From Nitrospinota bacterium (GTDB lineage Bacteria; UBA8248), in contig WTGD01000464.1 in assembly GCA_011523725.1 (NCBI GenBank), positions 1 to 6,537 on the forward strand: a stretch of DNA of 6,537 nt, written 5' to 3'. Each line of letters begins with the position of its first letter. The first letter of the stretch is position 1. This document shows, piece by piece, positions 1 through 5,608 of the stretch. A program made the position numbers and the translations under genes. The notes under the pieces were generated by a model, which did no database searches, had not been told where the DNA came from, and saw only the letters and a list, made by a program, of their open reading frames with translations.

Positions 1-135
1 GATAAGGACCCCGAGGCGGCTCGGGTCGCCGAAGAAATGGCCGGTGCGGACGCCGCTTTTGTCGAAGGCGACGGCAGGCCGCCCGGCATCCTAGAGACGA
101 GTGCAGCCAACCGCGCACTGTCTTGTTCTTCATGA
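1..135 (+). CDS. 3' end of an unrecognised protein (partial)
   Basis: Frame 1 is open from the first base to TGA at 133-135 and gives the last 44 residues of a protein whose start lies outside the window. The tail is rich in Ala, Glu and Asp and contains the stretch AAFVEGDGRPPGILET. Codon third positions are mostly G or C, which supports this frame as coding. Two minus-strand frames are also open here, but they read as Ser/Ala-rich or Arg-rich sequence, as expected of antisense to acidic GC-rich coding DNA. I do not recognise the family. The first 120 bases are about 68% GC, clearly higher than the genes that follow. The gap to the next gene start is 73 nt, so common transcription is possible but not shown. 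Confidence 0.5.
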   Translation, partial: DKDPEAARVAEEMAGADAAFVEGDGRPPGILETSAANRALSCSS

Positions 136-208
136 TACGCTTTTTGGATTTTTTATATTGATTGTCATTTCCCTCGCTTTCAAGGGGTAATTGACGGGAG
201 GAACGTCC

Positions 209-1405
209 ATGGACTTCACGTTGAATGAAGAGCAAATACGGATTCAGCAGATAGCCAGAAATTTTTCCAATGAAGAACTGGCCCCGGCGGCTCCCGAGCG
301 AGACCGAGTTCAGAACTGGGAAGAGAGGATGCCGTGGGACCTGACCGAAAAGGCGAGCGCATTGGGCCTCAGACAACTCCCATACCCGAAAGAATATGGC
401 GGCATGGGCGCCGATGTGCTTTCGTGCTGTCTCGCGGGAGAAGAGCTTGCCGCGGGTGATCTGGGTTTTGCGGTAAACCTGGATCAGACATGGAAGCTGT
501 CCCATATATTCGAAAAAGTAGAGCCTGAAGTCAGGGACCCTTGGATAAAACGCTTATGTGAAGAACCAAGATTCCTGGCTGCGATTTCCATGACGGAAGA
601 AGGAGCGGGAACCGACCATCAGGGATACTACGACGATCCCTCCATTGCGCTTTATTCACGTGCGGAGAAGGAAGGCGGCAAATGGATCATCAACGGGAAG
701 AAGCGCTATGTCAGCAATGGCCCAGTCGCGTCGTTGTACGTTTTGGCGGCGAGAACCGACCTCAGCAAAAACTTGAGAGAAGGCTTAACCGGCTTTCTGG
801 TGCCTCGAGAGACCCCCGGCATATCGATTGGTGAAGTGCATGAAAAAATAGGCCAGCGTCTTTCGATGAATTCAGAAATTTTTTATGAAGACGTCGAGAT
901 TCCCGAGAACCACATTATCCTGGGTGAGGGAAACATGTTCGAGATCAGGGGCAATCTCCTGGCGATGGGGAAGCCGGAAGCAGCCGCTACAGCCCTGGGT
1001 GTCGGGCGCGCCGCATTCGAGAAATCGCTCGCCTACAGCCGCGAACGCGTCCAGGGAGGCAAGCCCATCGGCCAACACCAGGCAATAGAAACCATGCTCG
1101 CCGATATGGCGATGAATCTGGACATTGCGCGCACATACATCTGGCGCACCGCCTGGGCGGTGGATCATCAAAAGCCCTATGATTTCACGCAAGGATGGAA
1201 ATGCAAAGTTTTCGCATCGGAGGTTGCCTTTGATTGCGCGCGCCTGGGCATGGAGGTTTTCGGCGGCGCAGGCATCATGCACGATGCTCCCATGGAGAAA
1301 TACCTTCGCGATGCCAGTACGTTCTTGCATTCAGACGGCACGAACCAGATCTTGCGGTTAAGAACGGGGCAAGCCTATGTGAAAGGAGTAGCCACGGCAT
1401 TTTAG
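209..1405 (+). CDS. Acyl-CoA dehydrogenase family protein with Asp at the catalytic Glu position
   Basis: A 398-residue flavoprotein of normal acyl-CoA dehydrogenase length. The family uses FAD to oxidise an acyl-CoA at the alpha-beta bond and passes electrons to ETF in the cytoplasm. Motifs in order are an N-terminal helical domain (about 1-120), the FAD-binding signature ISMTEEGAGTD (126-136), WIINGKKRYVSNG (159-171), ERVQGGKPIGQHQAIE (279-294) and FGGAGIMHDAPMEKYLRD (351-368). The C-terminal motif that is usually YEGT reads SDGT (375-378), so Asp376 replaces the usual catalytic Glu. The alternative base position used by isovaleryl-CoA dehydrogenase aligns here with Gly254, so that base is absent too. 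I chose ATG 209 because GGGAGG at 196-201 sits 7 nt upstream; a TTG at 191 is in frame but lies before that SD. The substrate cannot be told from sequence. The next gene begins 23 nt downstream. Confidence 0.95.
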   Translation: MDFTLNEEQIRIQQIARNFSNEELAPAAPERDRVQNWEERMPWDLTEKASALGLRQLPYPKEYGGMGADVLSCCLAGEELAAGDLGFAVNLDQTWKLSHIFEKVEPEVRDPWIKRLCEEPRFLAAISMTEEGAGTDHQGYYDDPSIALYSRAEKEGGKWIINGKKRYVSNGPVASLYVLAARTDLSKNLREGLTGFLVPRETPGISIGEVHEKIGQRLSMNSEIFYEDVEIPENHIILGEGNMFEIRGNLLAMGKPEAAATALGVGRAAFEKSLAYSRERVQGGKPIGQHQAIETMLADMAMNLDIARTYIWRTAWAVDHQKPYDFTQGWKCKVFASEVAFDCARLGMEVFGGAGIMHDAPMEKYLRDASTFLHSDGTNQILRLRTGQAYVKGVATAF

Positions 1406-1428
1406 CGGCATGAAAAGGAGAATTTAAG

Positions 1429-1980
1429 ATGGCGCGCCGGGTGGATAAATGGCGGCAAGGAGAGTTGTTCCAGAAAGACGGAGAATCGCTGGAAAATCAT
1501 GTTGCCGAGTGGCTCCAGAAGGTGCGTGCGGAATTCTCCGTGTTTGTATCGGATGAAGGTATTGCGGAAATCAGAATGTTGCATGGGGTGGAAAAACCTC
1601 TCGTGGCGGATCATGCGAAGGAACAATCAACACCGTTGAGTCGTCGAGTTTCAAAGGAGATCGAAGAGTATCTGAAGGGCACGCGAAAAAGTTTCGAGTT
1701 GAAGACAGACCTCTCCTCTCTGACACCGTTTATAACCAAGGTGCTCAGGGAGACGGAAAAAATTCCTTATGGCGAGACGCGCTCCTACGGCTGGGTGGCG
1801 AATCAGATTGGAAACCCAAAAGCTTCGCGCGCCGTCGGCCAGGCGTTACATAGAAATCCCGTTCCGCTTGTAATACCATGACATAGAGTTATTGCGGGCT
1901 CGGGCGAGCTCGGCGGATTCGCAAGCAGCGTTTCTTTGAAGATTGCGCTCTTGCTCCATGAGATGAACCACAAAAATTAG
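1429..1980 (+). CDS. ogt: O6-alkylguanine-DNA alkyltransferase (methylated-DNA-protein-Cys methyltransferase), predicted selenoprotein with Sec151
   Basis: The family repairs O6-alkylguanine by moving the alkyl group irreversibly onto an active-site cysteine. The reading is 183 residues if TGA 1879-1881 is decoded as Sec, a normal length; stopping at the TGA gives 150 aa without the active site. Residues 1-90 form the variable N-terminal domain. The DNA-binding and catalytic domain follows, with GETRSYGWVANQIGN (115-129), ASRAVGQAL (132-140), RNPVPLVIP (142-150), then U151-HRVI, LGG (161-163) and LLLHE (174-178). Aligned without gaps to human MGMT from memory, Tyr120, Arg134, Asn143, His152 and Glu178 match Tyr114, Arg128, Asn137, His146 and Glu172; only Cys145 is replaced, by UGA. 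The usual GG pair after the G-[FY] step is Ser166-Ser167. AAGGAG (1415-1420) lies 8 nt before the ATG. A pseudogene or sequencing error is the alternative, but no other lesion is present. Confidence 0.85.
1879..1881 (+). other. In-frame TGA predicted to encode selenocysteine
   Basis: The TGA replaces the single codon for the active-site Cys in the PCHRV motif: CCA TGA CAT AGA GTT reads P-U-H-R-V. Frame and family conservation continue on both sides. TGA also terminates the dioxygenase-like, HAD, DinB-like and 6PGDH-like genes of this window, so it is not generally reassigned. TGA differs from either Cys codon by one base. Confidence 0.78.
1892..1916 (+). promoter_or_regulatory. Candidate bacterial SECIS hairpin
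   Basis: The upper stem pairs GGGCTC (1896-1901) with GAGCTC (1906-1911), giving six consecutive pairs including one G-U, around the tetraloop GGGC (1902-1905). It extends downward through C1895-G1912, G1894-C1914 with G1913 bulged, and two U-G wobbles. Twenty bases separate the TGA from the loop. Bacterial SECIS elements lie inside the coding region just after the UGA and have a short GC-rich stem with G early in the apical loop; the E. coli fdhF element has similar spacing as I recall it. In cells the hairpin would recruit SelB with Sec-tRNA. The assignment rests on hand folding, and the stem also encodes conserved protein sequence. Confidence 0.65.
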
Positions 1981-2028
1981 GGCGTGCGGATTTCGCTTGA
2001 TGCATCCCAAAAACTTGGGGGATGAAAG

Positions 2029-2604
2029 ATGTCTAAAAAGATGAAAGATTTTATCGACCAAGTACGCGAAATTGTAAAAGCAGGCGGTACCGAAGAAGAA
2101 GTAACCGCTCGTGTAGTGGCGAGACTTGAGCCGATTTTGGATGAGCCGAACCTATTGAGTGCCGATCAACTGTTAGTGAAAGAGGAAGGATTTACGCTCA
2201 ACAAGGTTCACATAGAGCCGGATGAGAGCTTCTCCATAGGTATCGGCATATGGGATGTGGGGCAGACCACACCGATTCATGATCATGGCACCTGGGGAGT
2301 GATAGGCATCTACAGTGGAATGGAGAACGAAGAAAGTTTTTTGCGTGAAGGTCCGCGCGCGAGTGGGGCTCGCGTAAAGCTCACGCCCCTAGGTAAACGC
2401 TTGGCCGGGCCCGGAGATGTTTTCGTCTGCTGTACGATGGACAACGACGTGCACCGCGTGAGCTGTGCTTCGTCTGAACCCGTGGTGGGCATCCATGTCT
2501 ATGGTGATGATCTTGCCAAGTTAACTCGCTATAAATATGAGGAATCAACCGGCGAGGTGAAATCGTTTAATACCGGATGGGATTACGCGAGAAAATCTGC
2601 TTGA
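2029..2604 (+). CDS. Cysteine dioxygenase / 3-mercaptopropionate dioxygenase-like cupin
   Basis: A 191-residue protein of the cysteine dioxygenase type I cupin group, whose members are mononuclear non-haem iron enzymes that oxidise a small thiol to its sulfinate with O2. The first cupin motif reads TPIHDHGTWGVIGIYSG (81-97), giving metal ligands His84 and His86; the third is probably His142 in NDVHRVS. Tyr158 in GIHVYG (154-159) matches the family's active-site Tyr, and His156 matches the middle His of its Ser-His-Tyr triad, but the Ser position is Gly154. The position of the mammalian crosslinking Cys93 is Val91, as is usual for bacterial members outside true cysteine dioxygenase. The HDHGTWGVIG sequence is closest to the 3-mercaptopropionate-dioxygenase-like bacterial branch. 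The substrate is uncertain. The start has a G-rich SD (2017-2021) 7 nt upstream, and the gene begins 48 nt after the alkyltransferase stop, so it is probably co-transcribed. Confidence 0.85.
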   Translation: MSKKMKDFIDQVREIVKAGGTEEEVTARVVARLEPILDEPNLLSADQLLVKEEGFTLNKVHIEPDESFSIGIGIWDVGQTTPIHDHGTWGVIGIYSGMENEESFLREGPRASGARVKLTPLGKRLAGPGDVFVCCTMDNDVHRVSCASSEPVVGIHVYGDDLAKLTRYKYEESTGEVKSFNTGWDYARKSA

Positions 2605-2621
2605 TTGAAAAAACAGACCAA

Positions 2622-2667
2622 GTGGCTACTCGGCGTTAATTGATCACTTTTATGTGGAAGTAACCAC
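2622..2667. repeat. Imperfect inverted repeat between convergent genes
   Basis: GTGGCTACT (2622-2630) and AGTAACCAC (2659-2667) can pair at eight of nine positions around a 28-nt loop. The pair lies in the 112-nt gap between the stops of the convergent dioxygenase-like and SDR genes, where a two-way terminator might be expected. There is no T-run after either arm and the loop is large, so termination is only a guess. Nothing else is evident in this gap. Confidence 0.25.
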
Positions 2668-2716
2668 CAAACACCTGCCCTTGAGTATCCATACCTACAT
2701 CAAAACAAACATGCCT

Positions 2717-3421
2717 CTACCAAGGCATGGGTTTTCTGTCCTGGAAATACCCTCCCGTAGGTCCGTCCTTTGGCAACAAAGCGAGCCATACAGGCGTATC
2801 TGCCCCTTCGTCTATTGATTTTGAGGCGCCCCGACCGCCCATGTCGGTTCTGACCCATCCTGGATGACAACAATTGACGAGCACTCCGGTTCCCTGGAAT
2901 TCACTCGCCAGCACTTTCGTCATCGCGTTCAGTGCGGTTTTGGTGATTCTGTATGCGGGAGAGCCTCCACCCATGCTGGCGAGAGAGCCCATGCCGCTTG
3001 AGACGTTTACGACTCTACCGGCTGAGCTTTTTTTCAAAAGAGGAGCCAAGGCCTGGCATAACATAAGCGGGCCGTAGACGTTGATTTCCATCATTTCACG
3101 GACAATCTCGATGGGAACGTCCAGCCCCGCCATGCCGGCATCTTTTCTGATGGCCGCGTTGTTGATTAAAATGTCTAGTCGTCCGAATTCTCTCGTCAGA
3201 AAACCGGCCAGAGAATCGATGCTATCCTGGGCTGCCACATCCAGGGGATGAAACACTACTTCCAGCCCTTCTTTTTTGAGCTGTTCTTTAGCGATTTCAC
3301 CCCTGGAAACATCTCGCGCCGTCAGGATGGTTCGTACCCCTTCCATTGCAAGTGCTCGGCATATTCCAAAGCCAATACCTTTGTTCCCACCCGTTACGAC
3401 GGCGATTTTCTGCTCTGGCAA
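2717..3421 (-). CDS. Short-chain dehydrogenase/reductase, carbonyl-reductase-like
   Basis: A 234-residue classical SDR, a family of NAD(P)-dependent cytoplasmic oxidoreductases acting on alcohols and carbonyls. The nucleotide-binding motif TGGNKGIG is at 10-17, followed by TARD at 34-37 (Arg36 favours NADP), LDV at 60-62, NNAA at 87-90, structural Asn114 in MEINVYG, catalytic Ser141 or Ser142 in NVSSG, and Tyr157 with Lys161 in YRITK. The C-terminal DRKPMPW ending resembles the carbonyl-reductase/menthol-dehydrogenase-like branch, in which TGGNKGIG is typical. The start is TTG (3421-3419): AGGAG on the minus strand at 3433-3429 lies 7 nt upstream, and an in-frame stop lies just two codons before, leaving no earlier start. 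The nearby ATG is in another frame. The gene is convergent with the dioxygenase-like gene and divergent from the HAD gene. The substrate is not predictable. Confidence 0.93.
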   Translation of the reverse strand: MPEQKIAVVTGGNKGIGFGICRALAMEGVRTILTARDVSRGEIAKEQLKKEGLEVVFHPLDVAAQDSIDSLAGFLTREFGRLDILINNAAIRKDAGMAGLDVPIEIVREMMEINVYGPLMLCQALAPLLKKSSAGRVVNVSSGMGSLASMGGGSPAYRITKTALNAMTKVLASEFQGTGVLVNCCHPGWVRTDMGGRGASKSIDEGADTPVWLALLPKDGPTGGYFQDRKPMPW

Positions 3422-3496
3422 CTTTCATCTCCTTTCTCTGCATACTTCGCTGGATGATTGTTCGAAATTCACGTGTTTCACCAGAATGTCCGGGTA

Positions 3497-3510
3497 TGAT
3501 TCTGGAATCA
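3497..3510. repeat. Palindrome TGATTC-TG-GAATCA, possible operator
   Basis: Two perfect 6-bp arms surround a 2-bp centre, located 15 bp upstream of the possible -10 of the HAD gene. The size and position would suit a dimeric repressor or activator site overlapping the -35 region. A chance palindrome of this size is possible. Confidence 0.3.
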
Positions 3511-3548
3511 ATTCGACTCCCTGTTATATCATAGAGGGGATTCGACTC
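3511..3548 (+). repeat. Direct repeat pair ATTCGACTC
   Basis: The 9-mer ATTCGACTC occurs at 3511-3519 and again at 3540-3548, with starts 29 bp apart, close to three helical turns. The copies flank the possible -10 element at 3525-3532. This arrangement could place two regulator molecules on one face of the helix, but no regulator gene is visible in the window. Confidence 0.3.
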
Positions 3549-3569
3549 GCGCAAAGAATATTTCCAAGT

Positions 3570-4298
3570 ATGCATTGGAAGAAACGATTGAGTTCAATTC
3601 ATCTGATCCTGTTCGATGTAGATGGCACTTTGCTTCTAAGCGGAGGCGCAGGTGCAGGAGCGTTGAATATCGCTTTTGAACGTATACACGGAATACCGAA
3701 CGCGATGCGCCATGTCCGGCCGCATGGAAAAACAGATGAACTCATCGTGCAAGAGATGTTTCGTTCTCACCTTGAGCGGCGCGGAAGCGAGTCTGAGGTG
3801 AAGGCCCTTTTGAAGAAATATGTGGAAATCTTGCCGACTACAGTTAGGGAATCTAAAAATTTTCATCTGATGCCGGGAATTCCAGATTTGCTCTCGTGTC
3901 TCAAGAGCCGAAAAGACGTGTTCATGGGACTGGGAACAGGCAATATCGAAGAGGGTGCGCGAATCAAACTCTCTCGTGGCGGGCTGAATCAATTTTTTTC
4001 TTTCGGAGGGTTTGGCTCTGATTCTGGAGACAGGGCAGAACTACTGGAAGCAGGATTTCAGCGGGGTGAGCAAATCATCCAAAAGGAACACCCGTGCAAA
4101 TCCATTTCTCGTTGGGTGATTGGTGATACATGGCGTGACGTTTCTGCGGGTCACGCATGTGGAGCAAATACTATAGCTGTGGCTACAGGAGGGGATTCAC
4201 TTTACGAGTTGGCGAGTGCTTCTCCGGATTTTCTTTTCGCAACTTTGGAGAACAAGCAAGCGATCTATGAAATACTGGACGGGGGCAAACGGGCATGA
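3570..4298 (+). CDS. HAD-superfamily hydrolase, phosphoglycolate-phosphatase-like
   Basis: A 242-residue HAD hydrolase; most relatives are cytoplasmic Mg-dependent phosphatases acting through an aspartyl-phosphate. Motif I is FDVDGT with nucleophile Asp16 and acid/base Asp18. Motif II is the Thr in GTGN (Thr123). Motif III is probably Lys133 or Arg156, and motif IV is GDTWRD with Asp186 and Asp190. A helical cap lies between motifs I and II (about 28-95). IEEGARIKLSRGGL and FGGFGSDSGDRAELL are typical of the phosphoglycolate-phosphatase-like group. The frame is open from 3276, but that part runs antisense over the SDR gene and is not coding. ATG 3570 has only a weak SD; TTG 3588 after GGAAG is an alternative start. 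The stop overlaps the next start as ATGA, indicating translational coupling. The substrate is unknown. Confidence 0.88.
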   Translation: MHWKKRLSSIHLILFDVDGTLLLSGGAGAGALNIAFERIHGIPNAMRHVRPHGKTDELIVQEMFRSHLERRGSESEVKALLKKYVEILPTTVRESKNFHLMPGIPDLLSCLKSRKDVFMGLGTGNIEEGARIKLSRGGLNQFFSFGGFGSDSGDRAELLEAGFQRGEQIIQKEHPCKSISRWVIGDTWRDVSAGHACGANTIAVATGGDSLYELASASPDFLFATLENKQAIYEILDGGKRA

Positions 4299-4978
4299 GG
4301 GAATCTTCGTATCCGATTACGCCGAGTGAAATCGCTCATGTCTACCGGCAAATCTCCGCGTGGACCAAGGGAGAACTCGTCGGTTTATCCGAGGCGCAAT
4401 TGGATAGAACGGGGACAGAAGAATGGGCGCGTTGGTCACCAAGAAGGCAGCTCAGCCATATGGCCTACATTACGACGCGATGGTTCATGGTTCTCTACGG
4501 CGCCACTAGCTTGCCCTGGCCTTCTGTGGATATGAGCCAGTTCACTACGTTCATCAATACGCGGGATGACGACCGGCGTTTTTCCTCTGAGCGGTATGGA
4601 GATGCCGAGTGGCTGCATTTGCGTTTTTCCGAAGCATGCGAAGCAGCGGCGATTCAAGTTGAAAAGCTGGAAAATGAGAATTCGATTGATAAATCGCTCT
4701 TGTTTGTTTTTTCAGATTCATCGGTCGTAGGGACGAGTGAGGAGCGTTCCGTTGATTTATGGAATCGGTGCATGAAGTGTCATCCAGATGGGTTTACGGT
4801 CGACGCTGACTATGCGTACGGGTTTCGAATTACGCCCCTGGCAACTTTGCGTCATGTGCTTTGGGATGACTTGATTCACTTGCGCTCTATCAGGCTTCAC
4901 CGCGAAGCCTTGGGTTTGTCTCCCGTCTATCCTGATGCTCCTGTGGGCGGCTACACATCCGCCTATCCAATCTATTGA
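4295..4978 (+). CDS. DinB-like putative metalloprotein
   Basis: A 227-residue soluble, mostly helical protein. WSPRRQLSHMAYI (47-59) and RHVLWDDLIHLRSIRLH (186-202) resemble the helix-2 and C-terminal metal-site helices of the DinB/mycothiol-bacillithiol S-transferase-like fold, with His55, His187 and His195 (or His202) as candidate ligands. Family members bind a divalent metal, and many are thiol-transfer enzymes, but the resemblance here is limited. A CMKCH segment at 159-163 could be an added metal or redox site. The gene overlaps the HAD gene by 4 bp, and its stop TGA shares a base with the next ATG, so it belongs to a tightly coupled three-gene group. The start ATG 4295 follows from that overlap. 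The family assignment is moderate and I would not name a reaction. Confidence 0.55.
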   Translation: MRESSYPITPSEIAHVYRQISAWTKGELVGLSEAQLDRTGTEEWARWSPRRQLSHMAYITTRWFMVLYGATSLPWPSVDMSQFTTFINTRDDDRRFSSERYGDAEWLHLRFSEACEAAAIQVEKLENENSIDKSLLFVFSDSSVVGTSEERSVDLWNRCMKCHPDGFTVDADYAYGFRITPLATLRHVLWDDLIHLRSIRLHREALGLSPVYPDAPVGGYTSAYPIY

Positions 4979-5481
4979 TGAGAATCACTGGTTCATCGCG
5001 AAAGAATTTCCTTTTTTGGTTTTTCTTCATCTCATTTGCTTCTTTGGCAGGTGCGCTTTTGTTCTTCTCGAAACCACTATTTCTTTATAAAACAGGCATA
5101 AAAGCTTCTTTGCTAGCAGAGGCAAAGAAATGGAGAGGAATGCCTCCGGGGGACATCACAAAAAACGCAGGCAAAATTCTCAAAAAATACTTGGATGCTT
5201 CAAAGCACACCAGTCGTGCTGTTGTTCTTGTTTCCGAGTCAACCCCCGACAGATTGTCTATCGACATTCTGCTGCCATGGGCGGAGGTGAGCGCCCAAAA
5301 AAGAAGACAAAGAGCGGAATTAGTCTGTCGGCTCGGTAGCGATATGCTTGAGAATGCGGGGGCGAAAGGCACAATTTTCTCAGTAAATCTCTTGCGCATG
5401 GTGAGAGACTCAACAGCTAGCGAGCCTGTGGGTGCGATGGTTTATTCGTCAATTGAAAAAAAGTGTATCTGGAGAGAATAG
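4978..5481 (+). CDS. Membrane-anchored protein of unknown function
   Basis: A 167-residue protein that I do not recognise. A basic N-terminus (Arg2, Arg8, Lys9) precedes a strongly hydrophobic, Phe-rich segment at about 11-31, consistent with one signal anchor with the N-terminus inside. The rest is soluble and basic, with a predicted mixed alpha/beta segment (AVVLVSES at 81-88, RLSIDILLPW at 92-101) and a charged helix KKRRQRAELV-like region around 108-120. There is no lipobox and no clear cleavage site. ATG 4978 overlaps the previous stop by one base (TGATG), suggesting translational reinitiation. The first 120 bases are about 37% GC against about 68% at the window start, reflecting the Phe-rich segment and perhaps a different origin. 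The function should be sought together with the HAD and DinB-like partners. Confidence 0.7.
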   Translation: MRITGSSRKNFLFWFFFISFASLAGALLFFSKPLFLYKTGIKASLLAEAKKWRGMPPGDITKNAGKILKKYLDASKHTSRAVVLVSESTPDRLSIDILLPWAEVSAQKRRQRAELVCRLGSDMLENAGAKGTIFSVNLLRMVRDSTASEPVGAMVYSSIEKKCIWRE

Positions 5482-5608
5482 TTTTTTAGGGAAAGTTGCT
5501 CATGTTTCAGGCAAAACAAGATGACTGTGCCCTTTCTTCATAAAACTTCATTTCTGATAGACTGGGCGAATATCGTTTCTTTCTAAAGTTGAACTAAGGG
5601 AGGTGGAT
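5482..5608 (+). promoter_or_regulatory. Intergenic region with probable promoter and strong SD
   Basis: This AT-rich 127-base gap precedes the 6PGDH-like gene. A TTTTTT run follows the upstream stop but lacks a GC-rich stem, so I do not call a terminator. No convincing -35/-10 pair is visible. The SD GGGAGG (5598-5603) is strong and 5 nt from ATG 5609. The gap length suggests that the downstream gene has its own promoter. Confidence 0.3.

Larger units (their letters stand above)
3422..3569. promoter_or_regulatory. Divergent intergenic promoter region
   Basis: These 148 bases separate the minus-strand SDR from the plus-strand HAD gene and should hold both promoters. The SDR SD is at 3433-3429. 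A TATATC/TATCAT element around 3525-3532 is a possible -10 for the HAD gene, but I see no good -35. A palindrome and a pair of direct repeats described separately bracket that element. CACGTG (3470-3475) and TTCGAA (3461-3466) are short palindromes near the SDR side. Confidence 0.4.

Noticed and set aside
872..1330. Minus-strand open frame inside the acyl-CoA dehydrogenase gene
   Set aside because: It is antisense to a clear family protein, has no recognisable motif, and its openness follows from the codon bias of the plus-strand gene.
1429..1881. A 150-aa alkyltransferase ending at the TGA, or a pseudogene
   Set aside because: The truncated protein would lack the active site. The frame continues intact with conserved family motifs and a SECIS-like hairpin. 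A base-call error remains possible but is less likely than Sec.
2001..2020. Hairpin CCCAA-AAAC-TTGGG before the dioxygenase-like gene as a terminator
   Set aside because: It has only five pairs, no T-run, and overlaps the SD region of the next gene. It might modestly affect initiation at most.
1846..2061. Minus-strand 71-aa frame across the end of the alkyltransferase gene
   Set aside because: It has no family likeness or convincing SD and overlaps conserved plus-strand coding sequence.
1879..2604. General UGA reassignment to Trp or Gly
   Set aside because: TGA ends the dioxygenase-like, HAD, DinB-like and 6PGDH-like genes at family-appropriate lengths, and the alkyltransferase position requires a nucleophile.
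2602..2643. Second Sec codon at the TGA ending the dioxygenase-like gene
   Set aside because: The following codons have no family similarity, there is no hairpin of SECIS form, and the product is already full length.
3464..3479. GAAA-TTCACGTG-TTTC as an operator
   Set aside because: The outer arms and the CACGTG core have different symmetry centres, so it is not a coherent palindrome.
3276..3569. A 98-residue N-terminal extension of the HAD protein
   Set aside because: It runs antisense over the SDR gene and through the divergent promoter region, has no domain similarity, and HAD motif I normally lies close to the N-terminus.
5455..5488. A-run and T-run around the stop of the membrane protein gene as a terminator
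   Set aside because: Only weak A-T pairing is possible, with no GC-rich stem.
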